NCBI GenBank assembly: GCA_028564705.1
Contig: JAPXFQ010000351.1
Coordinates: 1,178,001-1,242,000 of the forward strand
Direction of reading: 5' to 3'
DNA length: 64,000 nt
From: Apricaphanius iberus
Lineage: Eukaryota > Chordata > Actinopteri > Cyprinodontiformes > Aphaniidae
Shown: piece by piece, positions 21,565 to 33,004 of the stretch
Layout of the letters: each line of letters opens with the position of its first letter
How positions within the stretch are numbered: the first letter of the stretch is position 1
Made by a program: the position numbers and the translations under genes
The notes under the pieces: model-generated
Seen by the model: only the letters and a program-made list of their open reading frames with translations
Database searches by the model: none
Told to the model about the DNA's origin: nothing

Positions 21565-23850
21565 GTCTGAGAGAAGTACTTATATTTTGGAGGATGCCAA
21601 CAATTAAATTTTTAGTACAATTCATTTTATTTATAAAATCGAATCCTTTTTATGGACTTGACTATTGATCAGCTGCCAGCCTCAGAATGGATATAGCGTC
21701 TTGTGGTAGGGAAGTAGTCTTAATTATGGCCCCAACAGCGCATTATAAAAAAAGGACCAGACAGAATCCTAGACATAAAATGTAATATATAAAAAAAGTT
21801 TTAATACTTTCTGAAAATTATCATTTTGTCTCGTAAGGCACAAATAATACATCACAGATCATTCAATATGTAACACACATTTACTCTGTAATCTCATCCA
21901 TTAGTTAAATAATATAGTTGACAATAGTTTGTTTAGTAAAATAACAATAATGTATTTTCACTAATGAACCATGGAATAAAGAAAATACTGTTTTTAACTT
22001 ATTCATTTTTCCTCATTAATCTATTTAATTATTTTTACACTATCTACGGTGAGCATCTTAAAGGCTCAAATAACCCCTGATCTAAATCCCAATGAAATTG
22101 AAAACAAAGCGCAATTGATGAGGAGCAGGACCAAGAAGCAGAGAGACAAGATTCAAACCATCTCTTTTATCATTCCTAATGGACAAGGATCGTATCTCCC
22201 AATTAAAGCACACAGCTAGACAGAAGTTTAAAGAGGAGCTGTAAATGCAATTGTGATGGAATAACTCTGCTTGCCGGCCACTGACGGTGTCATGCAGAGT
22301 ATGTTACTGTCAAATCTTGTCTCTGCTGCCCAGATGTTAAACTGATAGCATTTTATAGGGGAACAGTCTACAGTCAGAGACTTCTTCGGATTATTTTGCA
22401 AAGCTGACAGATATTCTTTCTTCTCACAGCATCACAATACACAATGACGCTGGGAAGATACTCGGTTAATAAGCTTAAGAGCATTTAATTTCCCTTTGGA
22501 AAAATAAGATATATTTAAATTTAATTTAATTGAATTAACTGGACAGACAGATCTGCCTGATACAGGCAAGATAAAGGTTTCACCGACATGCGTTCATAAT
22601 GTTTGAAGGGGTATTGTATTGCTTCTGTTTTGCTAATCACACTTGGAAGCTAGAGGTTCTCCATTCTCTACTGTCTTGCTGTATCACAGTTGATTGGTGT
22701 TGAAGCTGGGTGTCTTGCTCTTATGAGACCTGGCCTGTGAGGCCAAGGGATGTGCTCAAATAAATACAGACAATCAGAACCAAAAAAGACTTCTCCTGTT
22801 TTTTCTCACTATTATATAGATGTCAAAACAGTTTAAACAAAGGAAAACAAATAACTCCACAGGTTGGGATGTTTATAGCACACATGGCATTAGGCCAGGC
22901 CAGACCTGAGAAAAATATTTAGATCCCTCCACCCAAATTCAAATGAAATTATTCAACTTTTATGAAGTGACTTATAATGTAAAAAACAAAACAAAATGTG
23001 TGCCTGAGTTTAATACAAAGGCTTTCTGTTTGGAGAAAGTTTACTTAAGATAAAGTGTTGGCTTTTAACAAAAGTGAGCTTCCTCCAGTCTGCCTGCCTG
23101 AGGCCAGATCCTGAGAAACAGTCATTTAATGGGGCTGCTGATAACGAAACAAACATGTTGACGTGTCCGCTAGGCCTGTTCTGGACTGGAGCGGGCACAC
23201 CAAGGCAGGGTCGTCTGCTCCACGCTGCTAAATAAAGATCCACTTGATGGATATGCTTGGATAACATAAATCAGGATATCCCATCAGGAGTGACGAAGTG
23301 CACCATTGTTTTGGTTCAAGTGGTCAGCCATCCTGACAGACAGCACATTCTGAGTGAGGGAGAGGACAGGAGGTTCTCCTTATAGAAACTCACCCTGATG
23401 GGTCATGTCAGAACAGGTTGTTTTTAAATTGTTATGCAACATATTAGTTAACAATCGACCGCCCAAGAATTTCTATGAGGACATTCTAGTTTCTCCCAAC
23501 ATCAGTAACCAAATTCCCCACGTGACCTTTAAAAATTTGAACTTATTTGCTATCATTTTGTGATTTTGTTTTTCAAACTTTTTTTCATAGTTTTTTTTTT
23601 ACAATTGAACGTTTATGTTTAATTTTCAGAAGATAGAGATTGAAATTGCAAATATTTTCTTCAGTGCACTATCTAGGGGTACAGCAATCCATCAAACCCA
23701 AGAAATGACACCAAGAAAGTTCATATATAAAAAAAAATGTGTCTATAAGTCTAGGTCAGAGAGATTATAAACTGGGTTCTAAAGAATCAGCAATTGCTGT
23801 AAAATACTCTAGTCTAGTTTTGACTACTCTATGATTGCAGGTTCTGTTAT
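21565..23850. other. No gene recognised
   Basis: AT-rich sequence. Short frames only. A phrase near 22078-22110 vaguely resembles a Tc1 P-D-L-N-P motif but lacks support on both sides. Confidence 0.4.
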
Positions 23851-23852
23851 AT

Positions 23853-24913
23853 ATTTCAATTAAATTAAATACATTTTATTTATATAGCGCCAATTGTCAA
23901 AAGGATATCATCTCAAGGCACTTTATTTGTCATTTTACTACAGTTATACAAGCATTCCAATCAGTTAAAAGTTTTGTATGTAAGGAATCCCAGCAGATTG
24001 CATTGTGGTTGTGGAGCTTCTAAGGAGGGAAAAATACAGACAGAAAACAAGGTTAACAATCGCAATAACAGCAGAAAAAATACATCTGGAGAGAAGTAGA
24101 AAAGGAAAGTAGGAGAGTGAAGAAAAGTGTTCAGTCTGTCTGCAAACAGTCTAAGCCTATAGCAACATAACCACAGAGATAACTCAGGATAACCTGAGCC
24201 ATTCTAACCATAAGCTTTATCAAAAGGAAAGTTTTAAGCTTAGTCAAAAATAGTCCCAGAGCAGCTGTGGCTACAACGTACCTTGCCATCACCAGTATGT
24301 GAAAGTGTGCGTGAATGGGTGGATGACTGATTGTAGTGTAAAGCGCTTTGTGGTCTGTAGGGACTAAGGAAAGCGCTATACAAATACAGGCCATTTACCA
24401 TACACGTAAGGAGGAGGATCTTGATTCTCTCTCTATTCTGGATTTAACAGGGAGCCAATGGAGAAAAGCTAAAGCAGGAGAAATGTGATCTCTCTTTTTA
24501 ATATTCATCAAAACTCTTGCTGCAGCATTTTGGATCAACTGAAGGTGTTTAATAGCATTTTGTGGACTTCCTGATAATAAGGAATTACAGTAGTCCAGCC
24601 TTGAAGTAACAAATGCATGGACTAGTTTCTCTGCATCACTCCTGGACAGGAGAATTCTAATTTTAGCAATATTCTGAAGGTGGAGTAACGAAATCTTGGA
24701 AACCTGTTTAATATGGAATTTAAATGTCAAGTCTTATTCAAACATTACACCGAGGTTCTTTACACTATTACCAGAGGCTAATTCGATGCCATCGAGATTA
24801 AGTAAATCATTTAGCAGTTTCCTTATTACGTCTTCTGGTCCAAAGACAATAACTTCTATCTTGTTTGAGTTTAAAAACAGAAAGTTCAGTGTCATCCAGG
24901 TTTTTATGTTTTT
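23853..24913 (-). mobile_element. L2-like LINE 3' half, interrupted by another LINE tail
   Basis: On minus, the region from 24913 down encodes an RT C-terminal region: NFLFLNSNKIEVIVFGPEDV, LVHAFVTSRLDYCNSLLSGS and IQNAAARVLMNIKKRDHISP. The 3' UTR follows and ends with the minus-strand form of GGCGCTATATAAATAAAATG near 23853. A plus-oriented LINE tail (about 24290-24395, ending GCGCTATACAAATACAGGCC) is inserted between coding region and UTR. A frameshift near 24732 separates the two coding frames. Confidence 0.85.
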
Positions 24914-25602
24914 TGCTGCGTTCAGACCAAACACTTTGTCTGCGTCAGACAATGTACCAAACATATGTAGTTTGACGCATGTACTTTTGGCTTCCAATGT
25001 TTGCTTCTGAGCAAAAAAGAGTGCGTGGGCGAGGCTTCCTCTGTTGCCTGCCAGATGTTCTGAACTATGGCGCACCGTATCGAGAGAGTGGCTTGGCTTT
25101 ATTTGCTAGATAAAGCTAGACAACGTTAACATCGGGTGCATCAGCACCCATTCTTCAGATGCGTTCTGAGTTTGGGGAGTTTAACCATTTGATCCAGGAG
25201 CTGCTTTTGGATGAGGTTCGCTTTCAGCGCTACTTCCATCTGTCCCGTGTCCAATTTTACGACATCCTCGGCCGCATCGGAGCTCAAATCACCTACCAGG
25301 ACAACAAATACAGGTGTTCCGTTCCTCCTGAGGAGTGCCTGTCCATCTGTCTTCGGTAAGTGTTAGTTCTGAATTTCTAAATCCTGTTGAAAATGTTTTC
25401 ACTCGTCCCGTGATTCATTCAAGATACGTGTATAGTGACATCACTACAGTTCGACACTCTGATTGGTTGACGCACTGCATCATGTGCTTCAAGTCCGTCA
25501 AAATTTCAGGTAGCTGAACTTTGCGTTGCTTGTGTTTTCTATGTTGCCGCTTGCAACGCAAGTAACGCTTGAAAAGTATGTCATTAGTGTATGTCAAAGG
25601 TC
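24914..25602 (+). mobile_element. Internally deleted PIF/Harbinger element, copy 2
   Basis: The left end TGCTGCGTTCAGACC is identical to the right terminus of copy 1, read on the other strand. The following 200 bp and the transposase exon match copy 1 in the opposite orientation. The right terminus is degraded (CAAAGGTC remains) and no clear TTA duplication is seen, so the end is approximate. It adjoins the L2-like copy. Confidence 0.75.
25159..25359 (+). pseudogene. Harbinger transposase N-terminal exon, copy 2
   Basis: MRSEFGEFNHLIQELLLDEV, FQRYFHLSRVQFYDILGRIG and PPEECLSICLR match copy 1 (21091-21399) and end at the same splice-donor sequence CGGTAAGTG. An in-frame stop upstream removes the longer N-terminus seen in copy 1. 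No catalytic exon follows. Confidence 0.78.
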
Positions 25603-26559
25603 CATGATTCTCTAGCATTCTTGAATATTGCCTCTTTTTTCTTTTACTAATAATTAGTACTCCCTACACAGAACTAATTTAGAAAGTATTCTTCTACTAC
25701 ACTCTTCTCTTTTTTACATACATTAAAAAAATAAGTTCAAGATGTTGGTATACTTCCTAATGTGTATGCGAGAGACCAAAGAAAACAACAACAACAAAAA
25801 ACAATGATCACACAATTAATAATTCAGACATTTCTCAAGCCGGCCTAAGGAATCGGCTCGTAGTGATCAGGAAATTTTCCATTTAGATTACTTTGAGACA
25901 TAATTTGTTGTCAGAACCAATAAAAACCCTTCTGTTGTCTTCACTTTAAGCCACTTGTGGTATTCGTTCTTTGTTCACAACACAGACGACCTTCCTAACC
26001 CACGAGATGGCCACACTTCGTCTCGTCATCTGCCAAAGCTCTGAAAGGAAATCAACAGAGAGAGATGTTATGTAGCCTCTTTAGCACATCTCGATTAAAT
26101 ATTAAATGTAGACTCTGTGTTCTACTGTGTACTCTTTTCTTGTTTGTTGGTTCCAGACATTATGATTAAGGAGAAGAGCCACATATAGCTACCCCTTAAA
26201 CTTTTGAAAATGTCCAGATGCCTTTGTTTTAAATTTACTAACTAAATCTTACCGGAGTTGCATTTTCTGTCGGAAATAACAGATTTAACTGCCGACGCAG
26301 ATGTCTCTAAACATACTCTCTTGGCCCTGGCTGCTGCTGCTGATCTGAGTATCAGCAGGACTTGCCAAGACCGGCCCCAAACAATCACGGTTTTAATTGG
26401 CTTTAAACCTTTTTTCTCTAGACTGGTTTTGACTGTTATAGCTGGATTTTAGGGCGTTTTTTAACCGATTTTAGCATGGCTGTCTTTTTAATGAACTGAC
26501 TCTTTTACCTGGAATGATTTAACTGTTGAGGGTCGGGTGGCGTATCACCCGACCCCACC

Positions 26560-27240
26560 ATGCCTCCACTCACCTCTAGCCCAAGCTGTTATGGCTACCT
26601 CAAACATACCCAGAAAATTACTGAGCTGGTGAAGAGGATTTCCACGGAATATGAGCACAGATGGTTGGACCCAAGCCATGGTGGGGGCGCGTGGAGCAAC
26701 CACTGTTCTCCTCCACCCGGTCATCCATTAGCCAAGCGTTTTGGTGCTCTGGACCCGGACTTCCCCCGCTCGCTGTCGTGGCCGTCAGCTCAACCCCTCT
26801 CAGCAGGGGGAGCAGCAGCCGGATTCCTGTAGCCATCCACGTCGCACCAAACTTGGGACTGCTGCCCACCACACTCATCATCGGTGACTCTATTATCCAG
26901 TACATAAGGATGAGAGGGGCCGTCACTCTGTGTTTTCCTGGCGCCACGGTAAAGGACATCACTGATCAGATCCTGGACTTCATCCATCATCACCGTACTC
27001 TGAGTAGAGTCATAATCCAACCCGGAACCAATGATACGCGTAAAAACAGCAGTCGGATCTCTTACAGCATTCATTCATTCATTTAAAAGACAAACACTTG
27101 TCTGTTTTTATCTCTGGCCCCATTCCCACCGTTGGCAGGGGAATAGATCTTTTTAGTAGGCTTTTATCACTGAACACCTGGTTCTCTGCTGCCACCGCGA
27201 TTAATAACATTGGTTTAAATACACAATTTTAACTTTTTCT
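26560..27240 (+). pseudogene. L2-like ORF1 with SGNH/esterase-like domain
   Basis: The first frame starts MPPLTSSPSCYGYLKHTQKI. After a frameshift the second reads LIIGDSIIQYIRMRGAVTLC, FPGATVKDITDQI and IIQPGTNDT. G-D-S and G-T-N-D are the block I and III signatures of SGNH hydrolase-like domains found in ORF1 of fish CR1/L2 elements. Later text (SGPIP-like, then NIGLN) also fits but is in other frames. The protein is broken and cannot be made whole from this copy. Confidence 0.75.
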
Positions 27241-27625
27241 GGGTGAGGATTTAATTGTTTGGGGCTAGTGTACTTTCTATAAGCAGTGTTGTTGGTGTAC
27301 TTGTGGAACTGCATGATGTGCATGCAATTTGTCTGGTTAACATCAACAGCAGTAATAATTTAATATTCAATGAATTAATTTATTTATTAAATCTAATGGG
27401 GCACCACTCCTAGAAATCCAGGAGAACGTTAACATAAGCCAGACAAATTCAGTCTCTTTTCTAAAGGGTGAACTCAGTAACAATAATTCCACATGCACTG
27501 ACTAAAACAGGGGACCTTCTCTTTAAAATATAACAGGGTTTATTAACATAGCTGTTTAATTTTACAGAGGAACACTGTGACAACAGCCGATCTACTCTAA
27601 AACATGCAGTCTACAAGCTATTTAA

Positions 27626-28471
27626 CCCTTCGTAGTCCCTCAAATAAATGCTACACTTGGGATCCTAGGCACAAAAAAATGTACAAGAGATAAAAAGTGC
27701 AAATAAAGTCATATAATATTTAATTACTCTCAATTTTTTTTTCACAAATGCCATCCTTAGCCTCAGTCCTCTTGAAACATAAAAAAATGCCTGTTTTAGA
27801 GATGAAAGCCATTTAATACCAGGTTTTATTCGAAAATCTGCACTCTAAAAAAAACCCAAAAAACAGGAAAATGACATATAAAATTGTCTATTAGGATATT
27901 TATCTTCTTAAAATGACCGATTTTTTTGATGCAGACTGTAGAAACAACATTCACAAAAATTATGAAACCAAACATGGACACCAGTGTATGACATCTCTAA
28001 AAAACGTTCAAAAAATATTTTTTAGAAATACATATTGCATTATGAATTCAGGGCCCATAGGATCCCAAAAATGTGAATAATTTAAATTCATCTTTATTTA
28101 ATGCCCCAGCATTTATAAAGAAATTCATTATTCAGGTGAAAAAAAGTCAAAACTATAATTTCAGTTTATGATGGCCGCAGAAACACTGGTGTGTTGTTTT
28201 TTTTTCTAAATAGGGATATTAAGGTTTGTTAGAAAAATGTCGTTTGAATGGGAGTCAACGGCACAAACAAATGTCCGAGGGACCTTTATGTTACTGTAAT
28301 GAATATACAATGTTTTAAATCTAGTATGAGAAAAAAATATATATTTCTGTCAAACTCCTTCAAAAATGCACATATTCGAAAAAAAATGGTAAGAATTGCA
28401 TTAGCACAACAAGAGTTATTCTAAAAATGACACCCGCCTGCGCAAAAAAACGCCCCAGGGACTATTAAGGG
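27626..28471. mobile_element. piggyBac-like non-autonomous element
   Basis: TTAA flanks both sides (27622-27625 and 28472-28475). The ends are CCCTTCGTAGTCCCT on the left and, on the other strand, CCCTTAATAGTCCCT on the right. A TTAA target with CCC/GGG termini is the piggyBac pattern. It spans 846 bp with no transposase frame. Confidence 0.85.
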
Positions 28472-28548
28472 TTAAAAAAGGAATAACGTATGTTACCAAA
28501 AATAAACACTAACAGAATTAGGGAAAATAACTTCTGAGCATCAGTAGG

Positions 28549-28600
28549 ATGTGTGTGTGTGGGTGTGGGTGTGGGTGGGTGGGTGTGTGCATGCGTGTGT
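28549..28600. repeat. GT/GGGT simple repeat
   Basis: GTGTGTGTGGGTGTGGGTGT and variants, about 50 bp. Confidence 0.9.
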
Positions 28601-29809
28601 TGGAGAGAGTCCGCACTGGTTGATCTGGAGTCAGGACAAAGGGTGAATAGTATTCACCCTTAGCAAGACACGTAACCACACCATACCAACAACATAAAAG
28701 GATATTAAAAGATATGAGATATAATGCTGCTTTAGCAAGAACCAGTGAACACAGAAATAAGCATACAACAGCTCAAACAACGCTACAAACATTGACCAAA
28801 TGGTGGTTTTACAATTACAGAAGAATAAATTAAACCATTTCACACAAGTCTAAACTTGTGTTTAAGAACCTCATACAGAAGCCTAAACTCTACCCAGACA
28901 AACTAAATTAATCCTACTGGTGATGACTTCGTCCTCACTGCCAGTTCAAGGGAAACAATGAGGGAGAAGGAGGAACAATCCAAACGGGGCAAAGTCTGTT
29001 GAGCAACAGCAGTGCACAGCTGATTTTAAAATCACGCATGGCATGGTTAGGGTTCAGTGACTTCAGTTGAGCCTGTCTTTGGAGAGCTATCTTTGTATAG
29101 CTCAGATACCAAGCAGACCTCCTGGCTACACAAACGGGAGGTCGGGTAGCTTGGCAAAATAATGCTCCGGAGGTTTAGGAAAGTGGTCCTGTCCTGTCCC
29201 GCAGGCTGGGACCAAAAGGGGAGATTTTGCAAGGAAAGATTTGAGTGACCCCGTCACCCAATAGGAATGGAAACACAATAGCTTCTTTAAACACAGTCCT
29301 TCTAAGAGCTCTGCCTGTGATTACCGGCCAAAGACAAATGAGAATACACTGAGGGCAGTGCGAGCTCTGTTGTCATCACTGGTCACAGACCAATGAGGAT
29401 GAGTTGAGGGCATGCAAAAGGCTGCTGGAGATGGCATATAATTTATGGAAAATGAATCCTAACAGCAGACAAGGCATGCACATGCTGGCATTAAGCATGG
29501 CATGCCCTCGTCCCCCCCTGTCCACCACACTGGCCCAAGCTGCTCGTGCCTTCTCTGCCCCTTCCACCAAATTCTGATGTGCAGGTGGTTCCTGCTCCTA
29601 TGAACTCAGCCCGGGTTTCAACAGTAACTCACATACCAGACTCAGACCCTGCCCTACTTCACTCATACCTGTTATTATCAGCAGAGAGCAAACAACTAAT
29701 CATAAACTGAACAATCACAACCCAAATGATCTCAACCCAAATGACAGCTACCAAAATTCCCATTTGTAGTTCATCATAAAGTCACTCCACCTCCAAGCAC
29801 TATTAACAT

Positions 29810-31164
29810 GGCACTCCTAAATGTTTGCTCTCTGCTGAATAAAAATTTTCTATTAAATGACTTGATTTTAGATCATAATATTCATTTTTTTTTTTTAAAG
29901 TAAACATGGCTGAGTGCAGATGCCCCTGCTGTTCTCACAGAGGCCTGTCCACCAAATTTTAACTTTTCTTATTCAACGAGGAGTAGCCAGAGGGGAGGTG
30001 GAACGGCTTTTCTAAGTTGATCAACCTTTTTTGTGCCAAACCTGTTTTAATTGATAATTTGAACACCTTTGAACATACTGCAACTGTTTTTGGCACTTCT
30101 CAGATTGTATGTGTGCACTTTTTATTCACACTTTTTATAACTCCTATGAAAAGATCATTTTTGCTGGTGATTTTAATCTTCATATAGATAACCTTTTAGA
30201 TTCTTTATCAACAGATTTTTAAAGATATTTTAAATTATAAGAAATTCCAGAAATACATACTTTCCAGAATTATCTCAGATCATAAAAATAATCCAAAATT
30301 TCTGTTTTCCACAATTGACAACGTTCTTAATCATTTGTCTAATACTTTTCAGAAAACCCCCTCAAACACTCTCTGTGAGGAGTTTGCAGACCACTTCAGA
30401 GGGAAGGTAGACACCATCAGATATTATATTTTATGTTCTCTTACTAAAATGGTTTTAGACAAATCTGAGTGTCTGCCTTACCAGAGGAGACACTGGACAC
30501 TTTTGTCCTGGTAGAACCTGGGACCCTTGATAAAGTTTTCTCCTCAGTGAGCCCCACTACAAATGCTTTTGACACTGGGTTTTTAAGCAATTTTATAGAT
30601 GTTTTAAAGAAGAGATTTCAACCATGATGAATCCGTCTCTTCAGACGGGGGTTTTCCTGCCGCCTTTAAAAGGGCGGTGGTGAGGCCCCTGCTGAAGAAG
30701 AGTAAATTAGATTCTAATGATTTAAAAAACTTCCAACCGGTATCTAACTTACCATTTTTAAGGTAAGTTTTAGAAAAGCTTGTTTTAATTCAAGTTAATG
30801 ATTTTATTAATGCTCATAATGTCTTAGAGAAATTTCAGTCTGGTTTAAGGGTGAACCACAGCACAGAGACAGCCCTTCGGAAGATGTTAAATGACCTTGG
30901 ATTAAATTACGATGCTCAGAAGATTACAGTGTTGGTTCTACTTGCTCTAAGCGCTGTCTTTAATACAGTAGACCATACTATTTTTTAAAATGTTTAAAAC
31001 TGATCGGCCTCTCTGGTGCTGTTCATAAATGGTTCACATCATATCTCACAGACAGGACTTTTATGGTAAATTTAGATACCTGTTCCTCTAAGGTCCACAA
31101 GATCATATGTGGTGTTCCCCAGGGTTCAGTTTTAGGCCCAGTGCTTTTTAACCTGTATATGCTC
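29810..31164 (+). pseudogene. L2-like ORF2, endonuclease and first part of RT
   Basis: Text read across frames: MALLNVCSLLNKNFLLNDLI (endonuclease start), then RT blocks [37 protein letters not shown] and GVPQGSVLGPVLFNLYM just before the insertion at 31165. The endonuclease is heavily shortened by a deletion near 30200. Several stops occur. The RT palm continues at 32036 after the hAT-type insertion with YSYADDTQLYIS. Confidence 0.8.
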
Positions 31165-32027
31165 TAGGGGTGCAACGGTACAGATAGCCCACGGTACGGT
31201 CCTTACCTCGGTACCTGGGCCACGGTCCACGGTACAGTTTGGTACATGTTTTTTTGCAGAAAGAGACAGCTTTTTTTAATCCCAAAACATATATTAAATT
31301 TTTTTGGGAACAAAAGCAGAATGTCACAGTTAACTTAACCCGCCCACAGTTACAGGTGTGGGCGAGTGAAAGCCGTGAGAATACAACATAAACAAGCAGT
31401 ACGTCTCTCTGGGATTATGGTTCACACACAGGGCCGCAGTAACAGAATGTTTTCTGTATTTTACCGGTTCTTTAAACAAGAGCGCATCTGACCACACTGA
31501 CACAGGTGGCGGATAAATATTCTTTGTGTGCACGCTGCTCAAAGGGCATGTGTGTGTGCATCAATGAATGGAGTGCAGCACATCTCCTCTTTGCTTCGCG
31601 CTCCGGCGCACCGCAAAGAGGAGATGAACACAGTGCAACCCGGCGCCCCTGAATGCTGGAGCCCGCCCGGGCAGAAAGGGCTCAGGTCGGGAGAAATTTG
31701 AGCAGCGCCTCACACCAGGGCTGATCTCCGAAAAAAGCACAACCGACCCGTGTAAATTTCTTCGCTCCTCACGGTGCTCTCTGATGCGCTCATTGTGGAG
31801 AGGAGGAATGTCTCTATGCCAAACAGCTGCTGGAGCGGGGAACAGCAAGCTGGTTGTTGCACCTGTGTCTGGGAACCCGGCGCAGTTTGATAACGTCGGG
31901 CCAGCAGTAACTAATTACCAGCACAAAATCAATGGCAGTACCGAAGTCCCGTGGTACAGATGGACGGATTGTCCTGTGCAGGGCGTACCGAACGTCCGGC
32001 ACTTTACCCTGTCCTGTTGCATCCCTA
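31165..32027. mobile_element. Non-autonomous hAT-type element in the L2 RT domain
   Basis: An exact 8-bp duplication atatgctc flanks it (31157-31164 and 32028-32035). The left end is TAGGGGTGCAACGGTAC; the right end TTGCATCCCTA is its inverse with one mismatch. The 863-bp interior has GGTACGG-type subterminal motifs and no transposase. The termini resemble those of 5322-5696. Confidence 0.93.
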
Positions 32028-32035
32028 ATATGCTC

Positions 32036-32141
32036 CCTCTCGTCTTGTTATCAAAGACATGGAGTGAACTTCTACAGTTATGCTGATGATACACAGTTGT
32101 ACATCTCCATGTTTCCTGATGACACATGGCCAATGCATGCA
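32036..32141 (+). pseudogene. L2-like RT fragment with the catalytic Y-A-D-D box
   Basis: CYQRHGVNFYSYADDTQLYI lies between two insertions. The YADD pair is intact, but flanking frames are broken. Confidence 0.8.
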
Positions 32142-32150
32142 CTTTTTAAC

Positions 32151-32640
32151 TAGCCTGGCGTAGTCATACTCAATTCTAATCAGAATGTCAGTCTGATACT
32201 GCTTCATTGAGCTGTGATTATGGGGTGTGTTTTAACCGGACCAGGAATAAAAAATGCCACTGCACTCAATTGGATAGACCTGTAACCAATCAGACCAACG
32301 GAAGTGTGTGACGTTGCTCTGCAGAGGAACGGATGTTATCTGTTCCTCTATTAGAATTCCTCTTTAAAATTAATGCGCTGTTGATATCTTCTAGAAGACT
32401 CCATGGCAGAATCTACACATCTCAGTTCTCCAGCGGCAGCCATCGTTGTTGTAAACAAATTAAACCCAGGCACTCTTTGATGACGTGGTTGATTACGTTA
32501 CTGTTGTTCACCTGCCAATCATCATAAGCCCGATTTGATTGGTCCGACCTGACCTTGTTTGGGCATAATTGCTCCTCAATGGAGGAATGACAGACCAAAC
32601 TTCCAGACAATGTTGTGGGTGGGACTAAGCACCCAGGCTA
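32151..32640. mobile_element. 490-bp element with 9-bp target duplication and TAGCCTGG termini
   Basis: The 9-mer ctttttaac is exact on both sides (32142-32150 and 32641-32649). The ends are TAGCCTGG and CCAGGCTA. The TIR beyond this is weak and there is no open frame. A 9-bp duplication suggests a Mutator-like (MULE) element. An 8-bp reading with an asymmetric end is the alternative. Confidence 0.75.
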
Positions 32641-32649
32641 CTTTTTAAC

Positions 32650-33000
32650 TGCATTTCAGACATCAAATCCTGTATGGCAGAAAACGTTCTTAGCCTCAAC
32701 CAGTTTTAGTCATCGGTCCTGAGGCTCAGAAAGATACATTTTTACCAAAACTACAATCACTGTCTTCTAATCCTACTTTACAAGTGAAGAACTTGGGCAT
32801 GATTTTTGACTCTGAGCTGACTTTATCCCTCACATTTAAAATATTACTAAAATAGGTTTTTATCACCTAAATAAGATTGCCAGAGTCCGCCCCATTCTCT
32901 CTTGGGCCAACACGGAGACATTACATTGTGGGAGCACATTACACCAGTCTTAGAATCACTGCATTGGCTCTCATGTTTTAGGATCGATTTTAAGGTTCTT
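32650..33000 (+). pseudogene. L2-like ORF2 C-terminal fragment
   Basis: Recognisable as SDIKSWMAENVLSLNQ near the start and ITPVLESLHWLSCFRIDFKV near the end, with several frameshifts between. Continues at 34629. Confidence 0.7.
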
Positions 33001-33004
33001 TTAA

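Larger units (their letters stand above)
27262..29430. other. Unidentified insertion between ORF1 and ORF2 of the L2-like copy
   Basis: This 2.1-kb block separates L2 ORF1 from its linker. It contains the piggyBac-like MITE (27626-28471) and a GT/GGGT-rich tract (28549-28600). The rest has no coding motif. It could be a solo LTR or another non-autonomous element, but I found no matching ends. Confidence 0.4.

Noticed and set aside
22076..22260. Possible Tc1 remnant (a P-D-L-N-P-like phrase)
   Set aside because: Only a few residues agree and no neighbouring Tc1 blocks are found in order.
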